DNA of 64,000 nt from Pontibacter ruber (GTDB lineage Bacteria; Bacteroidota; Bacteroidia; Cytophagales; Hymenobacteraceae): the NCBI RefSeq assembly GCF_023630205.1, contig NZ_JALPRR010000002.1, positions 364,899 through 428,898 of the forward strand, written 5' to 3'. The first letter of the stretch is position 1. Every line of letters starts with the position of its first letter. The notes below the pieces were generated by a model. It worked only from the letters and a program-made list of their open reading frames with translations. It did no database searches and was not told where the DNA came from. Made by a program: the position numbers and the translations under genes. Below, piece after piece: positions 17,678-27,056 of this stretch.

Positions 17678-20104
17678 ATGAGATCTATACTTCTCTTCTT
17701 TTTTCTGCTCCCAACCCTCGTCTTTGCCCAGACAGGCATCATTACCGGTACGGTTCGGGATCGAAATACCCAGGAACCCTTGATTGGCGTATCGGTGCAG
17801 CTGGCAGGTACGCAGCTGGGTACGGTGAGCAACGAGCAGGGAGCGTTCAGGATAGAAAGTATACCAGTGGGCAGCTATACCGTGCAGAGTACTTATATTG
17901 GGTATCAGTCGCAAACAAGGTATAATGTGAACGTAACGGCGGGTAATGTGCAGATACTGAATTTTGAAATGGTGCCCGCTGCCAGCGAGCTGCAACAGGT
18001 AGAGGTGGTAGCCAACCGCAGGCAAAGTGCCGCCGTAGCCGACCTGATAACCCCGCTCTCGGTGCAGAGCCTTACGACAGAGGAGATCCGCAGCAACCCG
18101 GGTGGCAATTTCGATATTTCAAAAGTAGTGCAGGTGCTGCCGGGCGTAGCTACAAACGGAACCAGCGGAGGTCGAAACGACCTGATCATACGCGGAGGTG
18201 CCCCGAGCGAAAACGTGTACTACCTCGATGGCATTGAGATCCCGCTCATCAACCACTTCACCACGCAGGGCAGTGCCGGCGGAGCCACAGGTATACTTAA
18301 TGTATCATTTATCGAAGACCTGAAGCTTAGCTCCTCGGCTTTTGATGCGCGTTACGACAATGCCCTGGCCTCGGTGTTTGAATTTAAGCAGCGCTACGGC
18401 AACCCCGAGCGTTTTTCGGGCAACGTGCGCCTGAGTGGCTCGGAGTTTGCCACCACCCTGGAAGGACCTGTTGGTACAAAAACAACATATCTTGTGTCGG
18501 CGCGCAGGTCATACCTGCAGTTCCTGTTCAAGCTGCTCGATCTGCCCATCCGGCCGAATTACTGGGATTTTCAGTACAAAGTAGAGCATAAGCTGAATGA
18601 TAAAACCTCTGTTTCCTTCCTCGGAGTAGGCGCCATTGATGAGTTCTCGTTTGGCGTGCCGCGCGAAAGCACACCGGAAAATGAGTACATCCTGCGCTCG
18701 GTGCCTTACATCAACCAGTGGAACTACACGACTGGGGTGGCCCTGAAAAGGCTGGTGAACGACGGCTATGTGAACCTGGCGCTGAGCCGAAACGAATTCG
18801 ACAATTCGCTGGTCAAGTATGAAGCGGCCGAAGAAGGGGAGAACCAAGCGCTTACGCTGAACACCAGCTCCCGCGAAACAGAAAACAAGCTGCGGCTGGA
18901 CGTGAACAAGTATAAAAACGGTTGGCGTTATGCCTATGGTGTGTCGGGACAGTACGTGCAGTTTAGGAATGATATCTTCAGCGTGATCCGCAAAGAGCTG
19001 CGCGACGAGCAGAACAACCTGGTGCAGCCGGGCGTGACACTGGATTACGACACTAACCTGGACTTCTCTCGCTACGGGGCATTCGGGCAGGTGTCCAGGT
19101 CGGTGCTGGATAACAAACTGGGCTTGTCGCTGGGTATACGCACCGATATGAATTCCTTTACCGAGGAAGGCAACAACCCGCTGAAAACGCTGTCGCCGCG
19201 TCTGGCCATCTCCTACCTGCTCCACGATAAATGGACGGTAAATGCCTCCTCTGGTATTTACTACAAACTGCCCACTTATACGGTGCTGGGTTACCAGGAA
19301 GAGGGCAGGTATAAGAACAAACAGGCCGAATACATCAGATCGACCCATTACGTACTGGGCACCGAATTTCTACCGCGTCCGGACCTACGCTTTACCGTGG
19401 AAGGTTTCTACAAAGACTACAGCAACTACCCGGTATCGATCAGGGATGGTATTTCGCTGGCAAACCAGGGCGGAGACTTTGGCGCTATCGGCAACGAGGC
19501 GGTAGTAACAAACGGAAAGGGCAGGGCCTACGGGGCTGAGTTTTACCTTCAGAAAAAGCTGACAGGCACGGTGTTCTCGGTGCTGTCTTATACTTATGTG
19601 GTAAGTGAGTTTGCCGGACTGGATGGTCGTTACGTTTCCAGCGCCTGGGATTACCGCCATTTGGTGTCGGGCTTGCTGGGCAAAAAGCTGCCGCGCAACT
19701 GGGAACTTGGGGCCAAGTATAGGTATGCCGGCGGAGCTCCTGCCACGCCATTCGACCTGGAGGCTTCCCGCAGAAACTACGCTTCGCTGGGGGTAGGCGT
19801 GCTGGACTACAGCAGACTCAACTCCGAACGATTGCAACCCTTCAGCCAGTTGGACGTGCGTATCGACAAGAAGTGGAACTTCAACCGCATTACCTTAGAC
19901 CTGTTCCTGGATATTGCCAACGTGCTGAGCAGCAATACCCCGGGCTTCGACCGCTATACGTTCCAGCGCAACGAAGAGAACACCGGTTTTGCTACCACCG
20001 ACGGTAACCCGCTGCGCACTGACGGCAGCAATGCTATCCCGGTTATACTTGAAAACAACGACGGCAACCTGGTGCCAACCATCGGGTTTATAGTTGAATT
20101 CTAA
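17678..20104 (+). CDS. TonB-dependent receptor with CarboxypepD regulatory domain
   Basis: 808 residues. Signal peptide (RSILLFFFLLPTLVFAQ), carboxypeptidase-regulatory domain (GTVRDRNTQEPLIGVSVQL), then a full plug: VQVLPGVATNG, GGRNDLIIRGGAPSENVYYL, DGIEIPLINHF. The barrel runs to the C-terminus (VPTIGFIVEF), ending in Phe as outer-membrane barrels do. It is a true-looking TonB-dependent receptor; substrate unknown, with no SusD partner next to it. The TspO-like gene follows after 39 bases and may be co-transcribed. Confidence 0.9.
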   Translation: MRSILLFFFLLPTLVFAQTGIITGTVRDRNTQEPLIGVSVQLAGTQLGTVSNEQGAFRIESIPVGSYTVQSTYIGYQSQTRYNVNVTAGNVQILNFEMVPAASELQQVEVVANRRQSAAVADLITPLSVQSLTTEEIRSNPGGNFDISKVVQVLPGVATNGTSGGRNDLIIRGGAPSENVYYLDGIEIPLINHFTTQGSAGGATGILNVSFIEDLKLSSSAFDARYDNALASVFEFKQRYGNPERFSGNVRLSGSEFATTLEGPVGTKTTYLVSARRSYLQFLFKLLDLPIRPNYWDFQYKVEHKLNDKTSVSFLGVGAIDEFSFGVPRESTPENEYILRSVPYINQWNYTTGVALKRLVNDGYVNLALSRNEFDNSLVKYEAAEEGENQALTLNTSSRETENKLRLDVNKYKNGWRYAYGVSGQYVQFRNDIFSVIRKELRDEQNNLVQPGVTLDYDTNLDFSRYGAFGQVSRSVLDNKLGLSLGIRTDMNSFTEEGNNPLKTLSPRLAISYLLHDKWTVNASSGIYYKLPTYTVLGYQEEGRYKNKQAEYIRSTHYVLGTEFLPRPDLRFTVEGFYKDYSNYPVSIRDGISLANQGGDFGAIGNEAVVTNGKGRAYGAEFYLQKKLTGTVFSVLSYTYVVSEFAGLDGRYVSSAWDYRHLVSGLLGKKLPRNWELGAKYRYAGGAPATPFDLEASRRNYASLGVGVLDYSRLNSERLQPFSQLDVRIDKKWNFNRITLDLFLDIANVLSSNTPGFDRYTFQRNEENTGFATTDGNPLRTDGSNAIPVILENNDGNLVPTIGFIVEF

Positions 20105-20143
20105 TCGTTTGCGTAAAGTATAAACCTGAAACGCACCTATACT

Positions 20144-20962
20144 ATGAAAAATGTAAAAGCACTGGCCATAGGGAATGCCCTGTTTTTCCTGGTGCACCTG
20201 GTGCCCTCGCAGCTTACGCAACTAAAACTTTTTAATGACCAGACCATTGGCGATGTGTCGGCTAAGTACCCAACGCTGTTCACGCCGGCAGGCATCACTT
20301 TCTCGATCTGGGGTATCATTTACCTGGCGCTGACAGCTTTCTGTGTCTATCATTTAATAAAAGCCTACAAGGAACCCGCCGGGCACGAGGCAAACGAAGA
20401 CCTGCAGCGGTTAGGCTACTTATTTATACTTAACAACCTGGCCACCGGACTCTGGACAATTGCCTGGGTAAACGAGTGGCTGGTAGTCTCAGTGGTGCTT
20501 ATACTTATACAACTGGTAACGCTGCTGGCGATGCACCTGCGGTTGGACATTTTTGATGCGGGCCGGTCTGCTGCCTCACGGTGGTTTACGCAGGTGCCGC
20601 TTAGTTTATACTTCGGCTGGATCATCATTGCCACGGTGGCCAACATCAGCGCTGCCTTAGTGGGTCTGGGATGGGATGGCTTTGGAATAAGCGAAGGGCT
20701 CTGGACTGTCCTCATGATCGTGGCTGCTACGCTGATTGTAGTGTTCGTAGTTTTTGTCCTAACAAACCCTTTTGTTGGTTTGGTAGGCATGTGGGCACTT
20801 TACGGCATTGTACTGAAGCACCGTGCGCTTGACCTTGAAGAAAGTTCGCAGATCATAACTTCAGCATGGATCGGTTTTGCAGTGGTGGCCTTGGTAGTTG
20901 CGGTGGTCTTTTACAGAAATGCAAACAGGCTTAAAAGTATGCAGCAACAGGCTAACGTTTAA
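20144..20962 (+). CDS. Tryptophan-rich TspO-related membrane protein
   Basis: 272 residues with about seven hydrophobic helices. FTPAGITFSIWGIIYLALT near residue 45 and NNLATGLWTIAWVNEWL resemble the first helices of the tryptophan-rich sensory (TspO/MBR-related) family. At 272 residues it is longer than classical TspO (~160 residues, five helices), so it belongs to the larger relatives. It has no signal peptide and lies in the inner membrane. It is close behind the TonB receptor on the same strand. Function unknown; porphyrin binding cannot be assumed. Confidence 0.65.
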   Translation: MKNVKALAIGNALFFLVHLVPSQLTQLKLFNDQTIGDVSAKYPTLFTPAGITFSIWGIIYLALTAFCVYHLIKAYKEPAGHEANEDLQRLGYLFILNNLATGLWTIAWVNEWLVVSVVLILIQLVTLLAMHLRLDIFDAGRSAASRWFTQVPLSLYFGWIIIATVANISAALVGLGWDGFGISEGLWTVLMIVAATLIVVFVVFVLTNPFVGLVGMWALYGIVLKHRALDLEESSQIITSAWIGFAVVALVVAVVFYRNANRLKSMQQQANV

Positions 20963-21130
20963 GTGCTAACGTGCTACTATAGAAAGGATAGCTTATGAGC
21001 TCGTATAATTTTATGTTCTCGCATTAAATTGATAATAAATTCCTTAGAATTCGTTTCGATTTGCCAGATCAATCTTAGCTGTCTGCGCATGTACCTTGTA
21101 CACAATAAGACCAAACCAAGTGAAGAACCA

Positions 21131-21620
21131 TCAGTCTTGGCTAGGTGAGATCCCGTAAATTAGCTTTCTATCTGGTGTGGTCTGTACCAGTTTTCCAAAC
21201 AAGTCATACATATCAACTTTTGGCTCGGCAGCCCTTGGCAATTCAAATATAACTTTAGTGGAGGAGTTAAAGGAGCTAGGATAAGTCTCCCTGATTATAA
21301 TCCTTTAAGAGAGATCAGATTCAGTGTTAGTCGGGCTGTTCTCTTCCGAACCTGCTGCCAACGTAGCCATCTATTCCAGCGCACTGCCAACAGTCGTGAC
21401 ACTATCTGAAAGAGGCACAGCGAGTAAGTTTCTGTAGGCTGCCAGGATCTCTTTCATCATCCCATTTAAAAGTAGGTGAGGCATCCTGGGCTGCTTTATA
21501 TTGCAGGTTTCAATCATTATACCAGGTGATCGTATCGGGTGAATTGAAGATAGCTACAGCCGTTTGGTTGGCCAGGTTGGAGTAGTATGTGAGCAGCTGC
21601 AGTTCCTTAGGATGGGTATA
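21131..21620 (-). pseudogene. Remnant of a T9SS-secreted protein with C-terminal sorting domain
   Basis: No long open frame, but the minus strand translates in pieces. From ~21620 downwards it gives HPKELQLLTYYSNLANQTA... ending at a TGA, then LQYKAAQDASPTFKWDDE in the same frame, then after stops and a frame change YPSSFNSSTKVIFELPRA and KVDMYDLFGKLVQ, terminating at 21131. The last part is a type A T9SS sorting domain (Por_Secre_tail: 'YPNPF...' followed by 'YDLxGK'). The body is too damaged to classify. This is a decayed gene for a secreted or surface protein, in a ~980-base gap with no intact gene. Confidence 0.65.
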
Positions 21621-21939
21621 AAGAAGGAAGCGAGTGTGAGTAGCAGCCGAGCAAAAATTTTTGCTACTTTATTGTTACTCTGAAAAATAAAAAAACGTTT
21701 TTAGGGTTTGCAATGTAGATGAAAGAAATGAGTTATCGAACTTTAGCCTAAGTATCTAAAGCATCTGATAGCCCCTGATAGCTGCCTGAAGGATGCCATG
21801 GTGCTGTTTTTTTATTTCCTCAATACTACTACCGTTAAAGCTGATTCTTATGTTGCGAGCTTTGAAGCTTGTGTATTTATCTCTATTTTGAAGTATAAGT
21901 TTATACAGGTCTATTTAAAAACTGAAGGAAAAGAGAGCT

Positions 21940-22860
21940 ATGGAACAGCAAAAATGGAAATACACTGCTTTGGCCTTACTGGTAGTGGTGGCCTTGCAGT
22001 TGTTTAGTCAACAGCGAAACATAACGGCAGGGAGCGCATCCGCAACTTCAGGAACAAATGTAAATGCTATAAAACCGACATTCAGTTCACCACCTGTGCC
22101 GCCTGCACTTAGTTTTGCTGGCGAACCGGTGCCGCTACACGTCCAGGATGTGGCAGAGCGTCTGGACCGCGAACTGCTGGTCAATTCCTACCTCCATGCA
22201 ACCACGCTGCTGGGCTTAAAACGAATGCAGCGTTACGTGCCTGAGATAAAAAGTATACTACAGGAAAACCAGGTACCTGAAGACTTTATTTACCTGGCGC
22301 TGGCTGAGAGCTTGTTTGGCCATGTTACCTCGCCGGCGGGGGCTGCAGGCTTTTGGCAGCTGATGCCCGATACAGCCAGGGGCTATGGTTTGCTTGTGAA
22401 CGGAGAAGTGGACGAGCGCTTTCATGTGCGCAAAGCCACACTCGCTGCCATAAAATACCTGAAGAGAGCCAAAGAACGCTTCGGCTCCTGGACCAATGCC
22501 GCAGCTTCCTACAACAGAGGTATGGCAGGCTTAGCCCAGGCACTGGAGCGGCAGGGGGTAAACTCCTATTATGACCTCTACCTCAACGACGAGACCTCGA
22601 GGTACATGTTCCGCATACTGGCTTTGAAAGAAGTGTTAGGTAACCCCCAAAAGTATGGTTTTGAATTGCCTGTGGAGCAGGGATACCATCCGATGCATTC
22701 CCGTATGGTTAAGGTTTCCTCTACACTTTCTGATCTGCCTGCCTTTGCTCTGGAGCAAGGTACAAATTACAAAACCTTACGATTGTATAACCCATGGATA
22801 AAGGGCTATAAGCTTGTTGTGCCGCAAGGCAAGGAGTTTGAGCTAATGTTGCCTCAGTAA
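21940..22860 (+). CDS. Lytic transglycosylase (SLT domain) with C-terminal LysM-like segment
   Basis: 306 residues. An N-terminal anchor (ALALLVVVALQLFS) is followed by a Ser/Pro-rich linker, then an SLT goose-lysozyme-like domain: DFIYLALAESLFG with the catalytic Glu in 'AES', AGAAGFWQLMPDTARGYGL, and NAAASYNRG. The C-terminus (FALEQGTNYKTLRLYNPWI, KLVVPQGKEF) resembles a degenerate LysM repeat as in MltD. It should cleave peptidoglycan from the periplasmic side. It stands alone downstream of the decayed T9SS gene. Confidence 0.85.
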   Translation: MEQQKWKYTALALLVVVALQLFSQQRNITAGSASATSGTNVNAIKPTFSSPPVPPALSFAGEPVPLHVQDVAERLDRELLVNSYLHATTLLGLKRMQRYVPEIKSILQENQVPEDFIYLALAESLFGHVTSPAGAAGFWQLMPDTARGYGLLVNGEVDERFHVRKATLAAIKYLKRAKERFGSWTNAAASYNRGMAGLAQALERQGVNSYYDLYLNDETSRYMFRILALKEVLGNPQKYGFELPVEQGYHPMHSRMVKVSSTLSDLPAFALEQGTNYKTLRLYNPWIKGYKLVVPQGKEFELMLPQ

Positions 22861-22922
22861 AAATATCCTGTAAAAATACAGGTCATTTCATAGTTATAGG
22901 GAGCTACTACTTTTATACTTCA

Positions 22923-23105
22923 TTGCAAAACGGGATTACCCAAAGGGCAATCCTGGTAACGTATGACCGCTATTTTCAAGCTGAAGCCGCTACCTTAGCC
23001 TGTGCCGATGTGGCCATGGCCTTAAACCGGGAGGCGCAGCACAAGCTTGGCCTGCACCTGCGCATCATGGGGATGTCGGCCACCCTGAATATGCCCCAAC
23101 CCTAA
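22923..23105 (+). CDS. Small ORF of unknown nature, possibly a gene fragment
   Basis: 60 codons from TTG with coding-like codon choice, ending LHLRIMGMSATLNMPQP. I do not recognise it. It has no signal peptide or membrane segment, and a frame without a start continues a few codons upstream, so it may be a fragment of a lost gene rather than a functional small protein. It lies between the transglycosylase and the convergent LytTR gene. Confidence 0.25.
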   Translation: MQNGITQRAILVTYDRYFQAEAATLACADVAMALNREAQHKLGLHLRIMGMSATLNMPQP

Positions 23106-23167
23106 AGTATGGGATAGGCTGCTGTGAGCAATCATTCTTAGAGTGTAATAGTAAAGCAACATTTTAA

Positions 23168-23881
23168 CTACAAAATACCAAGTATAGCAGAACTATACAT
23201 CCTTCCGATGGGAATTTGCTTATCCCGTATTACCACATAGCTACTGTTATAGGCTTTTACTTTATTTAAAGCAATAATGAAAGACCGGTGTACCCGGACA
23301 AACAAAGTATCCGGTAATTTTTCTTCCATTTCTGAAATGGCTTGGTAAGAACGGTATACTTCACTTTCAGTATAGATTAGTAAACAGTTACGTTGCGCTT
23401 CCAGGTATAAAATATCATCCAGAAAGATCTTTACCGTTTTACGGTCACACTTAACGAAAATAAATGGCCTTGCATCAATTTTATCTACTGTTGGTAAAAC
23501 AAAGCTATTGCGCTGGTAAAGGGTCAGGTAGCGGTTTATAGCTTTTGAAAATCGCTCAAGGGAGATAGGTTTCAGGAGGTAATCCACTGCGTTTAACTCG
23601 AAGCCCTGAACAGCATAGTCGCTATAAGCGGTCGTGAAAATTATGCCTGTGGAAGCTTTGATTGTACTGGCAAACTGATTACCCGGCACGCCAGGTAAAT
23701 TTATGTCTAAAAATACAAGGTCGATCTTTTCCGAATTCAGAACTGTCAGGGCTTTCGTACCACTGCTGAAAATCCCCTGTAATTTGAGAAAAGGGAACCG
23801 GGCAATGTGCATTTGCAGTACGGTAGCTGCCGGTGATTCATCTTCTATGATAATGCAGTTAATGTCTTCACGCGGCTGCAT
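23168..23881 (-). CDS. LytTR-family response regulator (second pair)
   Basis: 237 residues. Receiver domain with NCIIIEDESPA, phospho-acceptor Asp59 in LVFLDINLP, TTAYSDYAV and YLLKPISL. The LytTR domain covers the C-terminal half (FIFVKCDRKTVKI, LFVRVHRSFIIAL). Its start overlaps the 3' end of the upstream kinase gene by 14 bases, so it is translationally coupled to it. It shares domain order with the other LytTR regulator at 15738 but not close identity, so it is not a recent duplicate. Confidence 0.9.
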   Translation of the reverse strand: MQPREDINCIIIEDESPAATVLQMHIARFPFLKLQGIFSSGTKALTVLNSEKIDLVFLDINLPGVPGNQFASTIKASTGIIFTTAYSDYAVQGFELNAVDYLLKPISLERFSKAINRYLTLYQRNSFVLPTVDKIDARPFIFVKCDRKTVKIFLDDILYLEAQRNCLLIYTESEVYRSYQAISEMEEKLPDTLFVRVHRSFIIALNKVKAYNSSYVVIRDKQIPIGRMYSSAILGIL

Positions 23882-24941
23882 AGAGTTTTATTTTTAAGGA
23901 GATAAAATAACTGTCCTCCTGTTCTGAGACTTGCAGAAAATGAGTTTCAGGGTATAAAAGTGCAAGTCGTTTTTTTACGTTTACGATCCCGAATCCGCTT
24001 TGTCCTTCCAGCGCATCAGCAATAGCTTTTTTCTGTGGGATACTGTTTTCTACTTTCAGTGTGAGCCAATCTTCTTTTACAGAAATATAGATGGTGATCC
24101 AACCACTTTCCCCTTCATCGTTCATGCAATGTTTAAAGCTGTTTTCAATAAAGGGCAGCAGCAGGAAAGGCTCTATCATCCTGTTTTCTACTTCACCTGC
24201 TACCGTAAAGCTCAGTTCAAGACGGTGATCGAAGCGCATCTGTTGCAGCGCAATGTAATTGCTGATGTACCGGATCTCTTTTTCAAGCGAAATAATTTTA
24301 TCATTTGCTTCATACACCGAAAAGCGCAGCAGCGAAGAAATCTGTAGCAGCATATCGCCTGCATCATCCGATTTAGCCAGTATTCTGGAGTAGAGGCTGT
24401 TCAGCACATTGAACATAAAATGAGGGTGAAACTGGTTACGCAGCGAATGCAGCTCGGCCTGCATTTTTTCTGCCTCTATAGTCTGCGCTTTGTTCTTTTC
24501 CTTGGCCCAGTAATAGAAAAGCTTAATGGAAAAAGGCACTGTTACCACAAACTGCAGTTTTATAACATTGTACAGGTATGGCGCTGTGCTCAGCAAAGGT
24601 TCTTTTGTCCAGTTGGTCAGGAAATAACTTATAATGATGTGGTTGTCAATCAGCCTTTGAATGAAAGCGAATAGCAACAGGAAGCAAGTATAAATGAGTA
24701 GAAAGCTTCCGATTTTATTTTTGAAGAACATGGCTTCCATCAGCCACTCCATTACCAGCAGAACAAAAACTACTTTTGGTAGAAGACTGAATAACTCGTT
24801 GTAAAAAGCAGTTGATATATCCCGTGCAGCAAAGCCCTGCGCAAGGCTAAAAAGCAATACGTAGCCTGCCCAATACAGTATATACCAGTTGCGTTTGCCT
24901 GCCCCGGTGGGTGTGAAAATCTCTGTTTTAATCTGGGGCAT
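23868..24941 (-). CDS. LytS-type sensor histidine kinase (second pair)
   Basis: 357 residues from the ATG at 24941. A start 11 codons upstream (24974) would add a His-rich, non-family leader, so I prefer 24941. Several hydrophobic helices (residues ~18-150) precede the motif FHPHFMFNVLNSLYSRIL (phospho-acceptor His174) and an ATP-binding domain with LLPFIENSFKHC and FGIVNVKKRLALL. Partner of the LytTR regulator that overlaps its 3' end. It is divergent from the GH13 amylase gene, a possible target by position. Confidence 0.85.
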   Translation of the reverse strand: MPQIKTEIFTPTGAGKRNWYILYWAGYVLLFSLAQGFAARDISTAFYNELFSLLPKVVFVLLVMEWLMEAMFFKNKIGSFLLIYTCFLLLFAFIQRLIDNHIIISYFLTNWTKEPLLSTAPYLYNVIKLQFVVTVPFSIKLFYYWAKEKNKAQTIEAEKMQAELHSLRNQFHPHFMFNVLNSLYSRILAKSDDAGDMLLQISSLLRFSVYEANDKIISLEKEIRYISNYIALQQMRFDHRLELSFTVAGEVENRMIEPFLLLPFIENSFKHCMNDEGESGWITIYISVKEDWLTLKVENSIPQKKAIADALEGQSGFGIVNVKKRLALLYPETHFLQVSEQEDSYFISLKIKLYAAA

Positions 24942-25152
24942 AGGTAGGTAATGAGTGCAGTGATGTCTATGCAAAATAATGACATCATCTTATTTAAATC
25001 ACCTTTTATCAAAGATTACTTTAGTAAGAAGCTGGCTGAACGGGCTGCCATGTTGTTTGTATCGGGAAACCTGTTTTATGTATAGGATAATTTTAAAATT
25101 TTAAGATCAAAATTATATTGATCTCAATTTCAGAGCTTAAAATCAATCCTAT

Positions 25153-27018
25153 ATGAAAAAAGGTAAGGTAGTGTTATTGCTTCTTCTGATTGTTGTTGGG
25201 ATTTCCTCATTAAGCACACAGGCTGCTACGGAAGTATACCCAACCAACTGGTGGACAGATATGAAGATGAACCAGATCCAGCTGCTAATCCGAAGTACAG
25301 ATGAGGAACTGGCCGGTAAAAAAATAAACATTTCGCATCCGGGCATTACCATCCTTAAAACCCACCACTTTGAGAATGCCAGGTATGTTGCTGTAGATAT
25401 TGCCATTGCATCCACAGCTAAACCAGGTATTGTAACTATAGAGCTGAAGGGAAAGGGGAAAACACAAAAGTTAAAGTGGCGGCTGGATAAAAAGCGGGAG
25501 GGGAATGGCACTGTGTATGCTCAGGGAGTTACTTCATCCGATTTTATCGACCTGTTGATAACAGACAGGTTCAGCAACGGCGATACCTCCAACGACCGCA
25601 TTGCCAGCATGCGCGATCAGTCTCTGAACAGGGATTCTATCTACGACAGACATGGTGGCGATTTTCAAGGTATAATCAATCATATCGATTATTTCAAAAG
25701 CCTGGGTGTTACCGCTTTGTGGCTGCTGCCTGTTTTGGAAAACGACCGCCCCTACCGAACAGAACATGGTTATGCAATTACCAACCATTATAAAATAGAC
25801 CCACGCTTTGGTGGCGCTGCCAAGTATAAGGAGCTGAGCGATGCCCTGCACAAAAACGGCATGAAGCTGATCATGGATGCGGTATACAACCACACCGGTT
25901 TGCAACACTTTTTAGAACAGGACCCACCTGCCAAAGACTGGATGCACCGCTGGCCTAGCTTTACGCAGACAACTTACCGCGAACAGACCTTGTTTGACCC
26001 CTATGCTGCACCATCTGATAAGAAAAGGATGAGTGATGGCTGGTTTGATAATGGCATGCCCGACATCAACCACGACAATCCGTTCATGGCTAATTTTATC
26101 ATTCAGAACATGATCTGGTACATCCAGGAGTTTGGCATTGACGGCATCCGCATTGATACCTATACTTACAGTGATCTTGAGTTTGCCAACCGCTGCAACA
26201 AAGCTATTATGGATGAATATCCCAAAATCACCCTGTTTGGCGAAACCCGTGTTTTCGGGACAGCTAACCAGGCATATTTCAATGCGAATAATCTGGACTT
26301 ACCTTATAAAAGTAACCTACAGTCTTCCGTAGACTTTCAGTGTCTTTACTATGGTATAATACCAGCCCTAACAGAACCTATCAACTGGACGAACGGCGTA
26401 AACAAACTTTATAATACTGCCAGCAATGATTTCCTGAATAAGAACCCCATGCAAAATGTGTTGCTACTGGATAACCATGATGAACCCAGGTTTTTCTCGG
26501 TAGTAGGCGAGGATGTGGAGAAGCAAAAGATTGGCTACCAGTGGCTGCTTACCTACCGTGGCATTCCGCAGTTATACTATGGGTCAGAAGTTTTAATGAA
26601 AGGCTTTACAAACCCTTTTGATGGGTTGGTGAGAAAAGATTTTCCGGGGGGATGGAGTGGCGACACTAAAAATGCCTTTACCGGCAAAGGGCTCACAAAG
26701 GACGAACGCGAAATTCAGGACCTGGTCAGAAAGCTGGGCAATTTCAGGAAAAGCTCATCGGCCTTAAAGACGGGGAAGATGATGCATTATGTTCCGGTTG
26801 ACGGAGTATATGTATACTTCCGCTATGACGATGATCAAACTATAATGTGCGTGATGAATACGGATAGCAAAGCCCATGTGCTGGATTTTAAGAAGTACGC
26901 TGAAAGAACAGGCACCTTCTCTGAAGCAGTGAATATCATCAGCAACGATAAACTAAAAACCTCAGAGAAAGCTACCATCCCGGCGATGCAGATGTGGGTT
27001 TTGGAATTAAAGAAATAA
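25153..27018 (+). CDS. Secreted GH13 alpha-amylase / neopullulanase-like enzyme
   Basis: 621 residues. A signal peptide (GKVVLLLLLIVVGISSLSTQA) is followed by an N-terminal beta-sandwich of the cyclomaltodextrinase-N type (VYPTNWWTDMKMNQIQLLI). The catalytic barrel shows DAVYNHTG, GIDGIRIDTYTYSD (nucleophile Asp335), LFGETR (acid/base Glu364) and LLDNHDEPR (Asp443). The C-terminal beta domain ends at VLELKK. It hydrolyses alpha-glucans or maltodextrins in the periplasm or outside. It resembles SusA/neopullulanases, but there is no SusC/D next to it. The acyltransferase gene follows closely. Confidence 0.9.
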   Translation: MKKGKVVLLLLLIVVGISSLSTQAATEVYPTNWWTDMKMNQIQLLIRSTDEELAGKKINISHPGITILKTHHFENARYVAVDIAIASTAKPGIVTIELKGKGKTQKLKWRLDKKREGNGTVYAQGVTSSDFIDLLITDRFSNGDTSNDRIASMRDQSLNRDSIYDRHGGDFQGIINHIDYFKSLGVTALWLLPVLENDRPYRTEHGYAITNHYKIDPRFGGAAKYKELSDALHKNGMKLIMDAVYNHTGLQHFLEQDPPAKDWMHRWPSFTQTTYREQTLFDPYAAPSDKKRMSDGWFDNGMPDINHDNPFMANFIIQNMIWYIQEFGIDGIRIDTYTYSDLEFANRCNKAIMDEYPKITLFGETRVFGTANQAYFNANNLDLPYKSNLQSSVDFQCLYYGIIPALTEPINWTNGVNKLYNTASNDFLNKNPMQNVLLLDNHDEPRFFSVVGEDVEKQKIGYQWLLTYRGIPQLYYGSEVLMKGFTNPFDGLVRKDFPGGWSGDTKNAFTGKGLTKDEREIQDLVRKLGNFRKSSSALKTGKMMHYVPVDGVYVYFRYDDDQTIMCVMNTDSKAHVLDFKKYAERTGTFSEAVNIISNDKLKTSEKATIPAMQMWVLELKK

Positions 27019-27056
27019 GAACAAAAACTTCAGCACTTTATACTTTACAAAGCCAG

